From contig JBBAEV010000025.1 in NCBI GenBank assembly GCA_041655735.1, positions 1 through 12,923 of the forward strand: DNA of 12,923 nt, given 5' to 3'. The notes beneath the pieces are model-generated. The model did not search any database. It was not told the DNA's origin and saw only the letters and a program-made list of their open reading frames with translations. Below, one piece after another: positions 7,439 to 11,368 of this stretch. Source of the stretch: JBBAEV01 sp041655735. GTDB taxonomy: Bacteria > Bacillota_I > Bacilli_A > RF39 > UBA660. Within the stretch, counting starts at the first letter, position 1; every line of letters begins with the position of its first letter. The translations under genes were made by a program, and so were the position numbers.

Positions 7439-7606
7439 CTTTATAGACCCAAATATAATAGATCCAATAACTAATCCTATCCCTGCTCCTAATCCAATCC
7501 ATATCCCGTTGTTTAGATTAAAAATAGTACTGATTAGTAACCCTATAGCACTCCCAAATATCAGCCCTAAAGCAGGTACTAATTGATTATTGTTTTTGTT
7601 TCTCAT
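7430..7606 (-). CDS. Small two-helix membrane protein, Gly-rich
   Basis: Read on the minus strand, ATG at 7606-7604 opens a 58-codon gene ending in TAA inside the shared terminator. It is preceded by AGGGAGGG, an excellent ribosome binding site, and by a good promoter. The product has a polar Asn-rich start, two hydrophobic segments (about 11-29 and 35-54) with repeated Gly-x3-Gly spacing (LGLIFGSAIG, GLGAGIGLVIG), and a basic end (KKK). This is the layout of the small glycine-zipper-like membrane proteins common in Bacillota, whose function is unknown. Being short, it is easily missed; the coding case rests on its start signals, Gly-rich regularity and terminator. Confidence 0.75.
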   Translation of the reverse strand: MRNKNNNQLVPALGLIFGSAIGLLISTIFNLNNGIWIGLGAGIGLVIGSIIFGSIKKK

Positions 7607-7631
7607 ATTATCCCTCCCTATAATTTATTTT

Positions 7632-7660
7632 ATTTTAGCATAGGTTTTATATTTTATCAA
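7632..7660 (-). promoter_or_regulatory. Promoter of the small minus-strand membrane protein
   Basis: On the minus strand TTGATA (7660-7655) is separated by 17 bases from TAAAAT (7637-7632), with TG before the -10 (TGCTAAAAT). This is the same extended -10 form as the promoter at 4626. Transcription would start near 7625. Confidence 0.7.
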
Positions 7661-7670
7661 ATATTTGATA
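7655..7670. promoter_or_regulatory. 16-bp palindrome in the divergent promoter region, possible operator
   Basis: TATCAAATATTTGATA (7655-7670) is a perfect palindrome. It covers the -35 of the minus-strand promoter and touches the -10 of the plus-strand promoter, a position where a bound dimeric repressor would block both. AT-rich DNA makes such palindromes commoner by chance, so the role is only suggested. Confidence 0.35.
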
Positions 7671-7674
7671 TAAT
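7669..7674 (+). promoter_or_regulatory. Extended -10 promoter of the PUA/ASCH-like gene
   Basis: TGA-TATAAT (7666-7674) forms an extended -10; the -35 region (TTTATA, 7646-7651) is poor. Transcription would begin near 7681, 33 bases before the ATG at 7714. Confidence 0.5.
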
Positions 7675-7713
7675 ATATGAGGATGTATATAAAAGTATAA
7701 TTGGAGTGATGAT

Positions 7714-8169
7714 ATGGTACATTTAGTATATTGTGATGATAAAGAAAAAGAATTAAAAAAAATATTAGATGGCAGTAAAACAATGATTATTAGGGGAGCT
7801 TCAGGCAGAAAAATCCCTCATAGTAGAGTATTTAAAGATGAAGAAATTTATTTTATGGAAAAAGGTTCAAAAATAATTAATATTAAAGCTATAGTAAATA
7901 ATGTTTATAATTATGTTAAATTAAGTGATAAAGAGATAACTAAAATTATTAATGATAATAATAATAAATTAAATCTAAATGATTCTCAAAAACAAAGATG
8001 GCATAAGAAATGTCTTTGTTTAGTGGAATTTAAAAATGTAGAAAATATAAAATCATTAGACTTTGAAAGACAAAACAATATGGATGATTGGTTAATATTA
8101 GATAATATTAATGATGTGGTAGTAGGTACAAGTAAAAAATATAATTATGATAAATCAAAACTACAATAA
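7714..8169 (+). CDS. Conserved-looking PUA/ASCH-like domain protein, function unknown
   Basis: The 151-residue soluble protein starts HLVYCDDKEKELKKILDGSKTMIIRG, followed by a short segment GRKIPHSRVFKDEEIYFME. The arrangement (ligand loop 'GSKTM.IRG', then 'V..DEEIYF' strand and a later 'CLCLVEF' strand) resembles the PUA-like ASCH fold, which binds RNA or nucleotides. Near the end, NMDDWLIL is a recognisable conserved-looking motif. It has GGAG eight to eleven bases before the ATG and no partner gene on the same strand. The fold assignment is from memory of similar small Bacillota proteins and the function is not known. Confidence 0.6.
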   Translation: MVHLVYCDDKEKELKKILDGSKTMIIRGASGRKIPHSRVFKDEEIYFMEKGSKIINIKAIVNNVYNYVKLSDKEITKIINDNNNKLNLNDSQKQRWHKKCLCLVEFKNVENIKSLDFERQNNMDDWLILDNINDVVVGTSKKYNYDKSKLQ

Positions 8170-8242
8170 ATATAACCACTTACACTAAATTTAATACTTT
8201 TTATTTTATTAATAATATAATGTGATGCGTAGGCGATTTTGT

Positions 8243-8684
8243 ATGAAAGTGATTGTAGAGATAGATGATAATATAAAATCGGACGAGGTAATAATTAGAT
8301 GTAAAAAAGGATGAATTAATAAATCAAATAAAAAGATATATGGAAGACTTAAAAGGCATAAATACACCTTTTTATAAAAAAGAATATTAATATTATTTAA
8401 ATCAAAATGAAATTATTTTCTTTGAAACATATGATAGCAGTATTAGTGCCCACACTGTTCATTATATATATCAAGTAAAATATAAATTATATGAATTAGA
8501 AAAATTATTGACAAGAAATTTTATTAGAATATCTAAATCTACAATAGTAAATATTAATCATATTTATGGAATTAATAAAAATATTCCATCTTATAGTGAA
8601 ATAGAATTAAATAAAACCCATAAAAAGGTTTTTGTTTCTAGCTTCTATTTTAAAAATTTGAAAGAAAGATTGAAGGAGAGATAA
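8243..8684 (+). pseudogene. Broken LytTR-family DNA-binding regulator
   Basis: Codons from ATG 8243 read MKVIVEIDDNIKSDEVIIRCKK and stop at TGA 8312-8314. The continuation lies in the next frame from about 8301 (KKDELINQIKRYMEDL...), with the switch at an A6 run (8303-8308) where five A would restore the frame. In that frame an in-frame TAA (8388-8390) interrupts, then 97 open codons run to TAA 8682 and carry a LytTR-like DNA-binding domain: NQNEIIFFE, YKLYELEKLL, FIRISKSTIVNINHI and KKVFVSSFYFKNLKERL. Intact members are about 145-150 residues, which fits the joined length. The stop lies one base before the start of the LiaF-like gene, the usual regulator-plus-membrane-protein pair. Two separate lesions argue for a true pseudogene. 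Confidence 0.75.
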
Positions 8685-8685
8685 A

Positions 8686-9381
8686 ATGAAAAAAATATTT
8701 TGGGGATTGTTTTTTTTAGTCGCAGGAGCATCTGTTATAGTTAATCAATTAGGGTATACTGATATTAATTTGTTTAGTTTATTATGTACTATAATTATAA
8801 TACCAATCTTTATTACTAGTTTAATTAAACTTAGATTTGCAGGTATGTTATTTTCATTAGCGTTTCTAGCTATTATTTATCAAGAACTGCTAGGAATAGA
8901 AAGTATTACTCCATGGCCAGTATTACTCGCGGCATTATTTGGTAGTATTGGACTTTCAATAATATTTAATAGAACTCATATTTATAAAAAGTATTATCAT
9001 TGTGGACCTCGTCATCATCATTGCGAAGAAACAGTAGAGAAGGTTGATGATGATGAAGTAGATTTACAAGTAAGCTTTGGCTCAAGTATTAAATATATTA
9101 ATAGTGATGATTTTAAAAAGGCCAATTTATCATCTTCATTTGGTTCATTAAAAGTATATTTTGATAATGCGAAGATAAAAAAAGATAACGCAACTATAAG
9201 ACTAGATGTATCTTTTTCAGGAGTAGAATTGTATATTCCTAAAGAATGGAAAATAATTAGTAAGGTAGATGCTACATTAGGCTCTATTGATTTTAAAAAT
9301 GTTAATCAAACAGAAACTAAGAAAACAGTAATGCTAACAGGTAAAGTATCATTATCAGGCGTAGAAATATTTTATGTATAA
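8686..9381 (+). CDS. LiaF-like membrane protein with C-terminal beta domain
   Basis: The 231-residue protein has about four N-terminal membrane helices (roughly 4-20, 28-46, 50-66, 76-94), a linker containing a His/Cys cluster (His105, Cys106, His110-112, Cys113), then an acidic stretch and a repetitive beta domain (about 124-231) with recurring 'SFGS.K.Y', 'SFSGVELYIP', 'TLGSIDF' and 'VSLSGVEIFYV'. This repeated beta pattern is that of the LiaF/YvqF C-terminal (cell-wall-active antibiotic response) domain, which in LiaFSR inhibits an envelope-stress sensor. No LiaR/LiaS-type two-component system is nearby; the usual partner here would be the LytTR gene just upstream, which is broken. GAAGGAGAG, inside the tail of that pseudogene, is its ribosome binding site. 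Confidence 0.75.
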   Translation: MKKIFWGLFFLVAGASVIVNQLGYTDINLFSLLCTIIIIPIFITSLIKLRFAGMLFSLAFLAIIYQELLGIESITPWPVLLAALFGSIGLSIIFNRTHIYKKYYHCGPRHHHCEETVEKVDDDEVDLQVSFGSSIKYINSDDFKKANLSSSFGSLKVYFDNAKIKKDNATIRLDVSFSGVELYIPKEWKIISKVDATLGSIDFKNVNQTETKKTVMLTGKVSLSGVEIFYV

Positions 9382-9408
9382 AGCTCCAATATATTGGAGC
9401 TTTTTGTT
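9380..9408 (+). terminator. Rho-independent terminator of the LiaF-like gene
   Basis: AAAGCTCCAA (9380-9389) and TTGGAGCTTT (9394-9403) form a 10-bp stem with a TATA loop, followed by TTGTT. It begins inside the stop codon. Confidence 0.9.
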
Positions 9409-9413
9409 ATAAT
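9408..9413 (+). promoter_or_regulatory. Possible extended -10 promoter of the Nudix gene
   Basis: TGT-TATAAT (9405-9413) directly follows the terminator. There is no recognisable -35. If used, transcription would begin near 9420, leaving a leader of only about 9 bases (GGTGATAAT) before ATG 9429. Confidence 0.35.
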
Positions 9414-9428
9414 AAAGTGGGTGATAAT

Positions 9429-9848
9429 ATGAATCAGAATATAGTTGATGTGGTAGGAACAATGTTTTTTAAAGATGGAAAAATACTAATAGACAAACCA
9501 AGAAAAAGACCCACTTATCAAATGATAGGAGGACGCGTTGAAGAAGGAGAAGAGCCTATAGAGGCAGCTATTAGAGAATGTCACGAAGAATTAGGATTCA
9601 AAGCTATTTTTGATGAGAATAAAATAAAATTTATAATGGACTTTATTGAAACAGCTACAAGTGATTCTAATCTAAAAATACATATGTATATTTTTATATA
9701 TGAAGGAGAGTTAACTGGGAATTTAACTATATCCGAAGAAATAGAAAGTTTTAAATGGTTTGGCATTAATGATGACATTAGCATACTATCTAACACCTTA
9801 AAAAATAAAATAATTCCATACGCTATTTCTAAAGAGTTAATATTTTAA
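9429..9848 (+). CDS. Nudix hydrolase
   Basis: The 139-residue protein carries a complete Nudix box at 35-57, fitting Gx5Ex7REuxEExGu: Gly35, Glu41, Arg49-Glu50, Glu53-Glu54, Gly56, Phe57, with Cys51 where an aliphatic residue is usual. The acidic residues bind Mg2+ for hydrolysis of a nucleoside diphosphate linked to another group. The preceding KPRKRPTYQMIGG segment and the later 'EEIESFKWF' are typical of the MutT-like and ADP-ribose pyrophosphatase-like groups; the substrate cannot be told. The start is taken as ATG 9429, with GGGTGAT six to twelve bases upstream; a GTG at 9417 is in frame but is itself part of that site. It is followed after 17 bases by a co-directional gene. Confidence 0.85.
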   Translation: MNQNIVDVVGTMFFKDGKILIDKPRKRPTYQMIGGRVEEGEEPIEAAIRECHEELGFKAIFDENKIKFIMDFIETATSDSNLKIHMYIFIYEGELTGNLTISEEIESFKWFGINDDISILSNTLKNKIIPYAISKELIF

Positions 9849-9865
9849 AGAAAGGAAGATGTAAT

Positions 9866-10318
9866 ATGATTAAAATGCCTCCAAGAGAAAAAATACCAGA
9901 GGCTTTAACTGTTATTGCTGATAGTAGGATTGAAATAAGTAATAATTTGGCTGAAATATTTTCTTCTAATAGAAAGAAAAAATATACTGTTACTTGGAAC
10001 GATAATGTTTATACTTCAAATGATAATGCTACCTATTGGCAAGGATATCCGGGCTATACTATTATCGCAGTATTATTAATTAAAGGTAAATTAAACTATG
10101 ATAAAAATATACTAAGTTATTTTAAAGATATTAATTGGAAAGAAATAAATACAAAATTTAAAAACAACTATAAAGAAGCATTAAATAGTGTTTATCAAGA
10201 ACGTAATTTATCTGATATGGATATTAATAATATTGAAAAAGAAATAGATAATATTTATAACCAATTATCTACTTTAGATATAGTTATTAAAAAAGGGAAG
10301 CTATTTCCTCCTAAATAA
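9866..10318 (+). CDS. Hypothetical protein, 150 residues
   Basis: No family was recognised with confidence. The protein is soluble, with no signal or membrane segment. The N-terminal half has a helical start (MPPREKIPEAL..IAD), then a beta-like part (YTVTWNDNVYTSNDNATYWQGYPGYTIIAVLL) whose Trp/Tyr/Gly content looks like a conserved core. The C-terminal half is helical and charged, ending in KGKLFPPK. AAAGGAAG precedes the ATG, and it lies 17 bases after the Nudix gene, so the two are probably one transcript. A weak terminator follows the stop. The good ribosome site, tight spacing and codon use like its neighbours support it as a real gene. Confidence 0.7.
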   Translation: MIKMPPREKIPEALTVIADSRIEISNNLAEIFSSNRKKKYTVTWNDNVYTSNDNATYWQGYPGYTIIAVLLIKGKLNYDKNILSYFKDINWKEINTKFKNNYKEALNSVYQERNLSDMDINNIEKEIDNIYNQLSTLDIVIKKGKLFPPK

Positions 10319-10342
10319 AAGCAGATATTATCTCTGTTTTTT
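10317..10342 (+). terminator. Weak rho-independent terminator after the Nudix/hypothetical pair
   Basis: AAAAGCAGA (10317-10325) pairs with TCTGTTTTTT (10333-10342), including one G-U pair, around a 7-base loop, and ends in a T6 run. The stem is mostly A-U, so it is probably weak. Confidence 0.5.
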
Positions 10343-10347
10343 ATACG

Positions 10348-10538
10348 TTATTTATAGTTTCTGTTTGCAATTTCAATTACCTTTTTAATTATATTCCCAT
10401 AATCTCTAGACAATACAGCGCTCTATCCTATATTTTTTACAGCGCTATATAGGTCTAATTCTTTTGAAATTTCTCCTTTTAATTTTCTGACATAATACTT
10501 TTGCTTACACTGCAAACGCCCTTTTTTATTGCGTACAT
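10348..10538 (-). pseudogene. sspF: Decayed SspF-type alpha/beta small acid-soluble spore protein
   Basis: On the minus strand the sequence reads like Bacillus SspF: MSEN (ATG at 10493-10491), then after a frame change KGEISKELDLYSAVKNIG, a TAG (10425-10423), and SAVLSRDYGNIIKKVIEIA, ending NRNYK and TAA (10350-10348). The match to the SspF pattern 'MS..KYELAKDLG.YDTVKN.GW' and 'RDAGNMVKRAIEIAE' is close and in order. The TAG falls exactly where family members have Trp, so a single TGG-to-TAG change explains it, and loss of one T near 10481 explains the frameshift. Upstream the ATG at 10538 is in frame with MSEN. No ribosome site or promoter is evident. SspF-like proteins bind and protect spore DNA. 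The similarity is judged from memory. Confidence 0.65.
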
Positions 10539-10616
10539 TATTAGTTTATGTATGTTTTTAAAATACTTATCCATTGGTAATATTTACTTTAATATTTTTG
10601 TATGTTAATCTTAAAG

Positions 10617-10630
10617 TATAATAGGGGGGG
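10617..10630 (+). promoter_or_regulatory. -10-like box and G7 ribosome-site tract before the DUF3221-like gene
   Basis: TATAAT (10617-10622) is followed by A and then seven G (10624-10630), three bases before ATG 10634. The G run is the only ribosome binding site. If the TATAAT is a true -10, transcription would start inside the G run and leave almost no leader, so the real promoter may be further upstream; a weak TTTACT/TAATCT pair (10583-10588, 10606-10611) is the alternative. Confidence 0.3.
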
Positions 10631-10633
10631 TAT

Positions 10634-11008
10634 ATGATAAAAAAATATAAAAAATGGGTAATAATTGTTTCACTTTTTACTTTATTTATAGTTAGCAATT
10701 TAACTAAAGAATATTTGTTTCCTATGGATACTAGTGAAATCGATATTAGAGGGGAAATTACTGATATTTATGTTTCTAATGATGTTATGACTATACTGGT
10801 AGAAGGTAAAATAGAAGAAGATACAACTATTGATAAAGGGTATATGCGTATTAATGGTGAAACTAAGATATATCAAGGTAAAAATAATATATTAATAGAA
10901 AAAGAAGTATTAAAAGTTGGTGATAAAGTAGAGGCGGCGTATAAAGGACCGGTTGCGGAAAGTTATCCAGTTCAAGGGACTGCTAAATTCATTATAAAAA
11001 AAGAATAA
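10634..11008 (+). CDS. Exported/anchored DUF3221 (YobA-like) protein
   Basis: The 124-residue protein starts with a basic tip and a hydrophobic segment (about 8-24) that acts as a signal or membrane anchor without a lipobox. The rest (about 33-124) is a single small beta domain: 'IRGEITDIYVSNDVMTILVEG', a middle 'YMRINGETKIYQG', and the closing 'VGDKVEAAYKGPVAESYPVQGTAK'. The last motif is the signature of DUF3221/YobA-like extracellular domains of Bacillota, whose function is not known. It lies alone between a spore-gene remnant and a convergent Asn-rich gene. Confidence 0.75.
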   Translation: MIKKYKKWVIIVSLFTLFIVSNLTKEYLFPMDTSEIDIRGEITDIYVSNDVMTILVEGKIEEDTTIDKGYMRINGETKIYQGKNNILIEKEVLKVGDKVEAAYKGPVAESYPVQGTAKFIIKKE

Positions 11009-11011
11009 TAT

Positions 11012-11036
11012 AAAAAAGACTTTTAAAGTCTTTTTT
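11012..11036. terminator. Bidirectional terminator between convergent genes
   Basis: AAAAAAGACTT (11012-11022) and AAGTCTTTTTT (11026-11036) are inverted repeats around a TTA loop, giving T-runs on both strands. It serves the DUF3221-like gene on the plus strand; the stop codon of the minus-strand Asn-rich gene (11035-11037) lies at its edge. Confidence 0.85.
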
Positions 11037-11214
11037 ATCTATTTTGATTATTATTTCTATTGTTTTGATTTCGAGAATTCCTATTTTGGTTGTTTTTATT
11101 GTTGTTTTTATTGTTTTGATTTTCATTCACTCTATCTTCTGCTTCTTCTAAATTACATTGCATATTATCGACAATGTTATTGTTGCGTTTTACCTGGTTA
11201 TCTCTATTGTTCAT
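11035..11214 (-). CDS. Asn-rich small protein, possibly a Tlp-like spore protein
   Basis: Read from ATG 11214 the product is 59 residues: MNNRDNQVKRNNN, then a short amphipathic stretch IVDNMQCNLEEAEDRV (14-29), then a tail (30-59) made almost only of Asn, Gln, Arg and Lys. Asn makes up 26 of 59 residues. AAAGGAG lies six bases before the ATG; the in-frame GTG at 11229 is part of the upstream leader and is not the likely start. The head ('RDN.V....I..N...NLEEAED') recalls Tlp-type small acid-soluble spore proteins ('DNVE..Q....NT.EN.E.A.E'), but the tail is unlike Tlp and the resemblance is weak. The nearby sspF remnant makes a spore role worth testing; otherwise it is an unrecognised, probably disordered, nucleic-acid-friendly protein. 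Confidence 0.6.
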   Translation of the reverse strand: MNNRDNQVKRNNNIVDNMQCNLEEAEDRVNENQNNKNNNKNNQNRNSRNQNNRNNNQNR

Positions 11215-11284
11215 AATATCTCCTTTCACTAATATTATTGTTTTATTAGCATCTTTTTATACAACAAAAAAATAAAATGGGTAT

Positions 11285-11290
11285 TATAAT
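11285..11290 (+). promoter_or_regulatory. Probable -10 box of clpB
   Basis: TATAAT (11285-11290) lies 15 bases upstream of the CIRCE element, so transcription would begin near 11297, just before the operator. No clear -35 sits 17 bases upstream (CAACAA). Confidence 0.45.
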
Positions 11291-11305
11291 AATGTATGTA
11301 TATTT

Positions 11306-11332
11306 TTGGCACTCTATCTTTACAAGTGCCAA
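11306..11332 (+). promoter_or_regulatory. CIRCE operator (HrcA-binding) upstream of clpB
   Basis: TTGGCACTC (11306-11314), nine bases, then AAGTGCCAA (11324-11332) follows the CIRCE layout TTAGCACTC-N9-GAGTGCTAA. Differences are A-to-G in the left arm, matched by T-to-C in the right arm, and a G-to-A at the inner edge of the right arm. The arms pair over ten bases when extended (11304-11313 with 11325-11334). In Bacillota the repressor HrcA binds here and releases on heat stress. Confidence 0.85.
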
Positions 11333-11368
11333 AATAAATGATAGAATGTAATCATTGGAGGTGGAAAT

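Noticed and set aside
8303..8308. A6 run in the LytTR gene as a phase-variable switch.
   Set aside because: The run is short and common in this AT-rich DNA, and a separate in-frame TAA would still block the protein.
10423..10425. TAG in the sspF remnant read as recoding (for example pyrrolysine).
   Set aside because: A second lesion (frameshift near 10481) and lack of start signals favour simple decay; TAG is used as a normal stop by two genes in the window.
10415..10446. Direct repeat ACAGCGCT at 10415-10422 and 10439-10446, considered as an operator or attachment site.
   Set aside because: Both copies lie inside the sspF-like remnant and encode similar Ser-Ala codons; eight bases once repeated is not enough.
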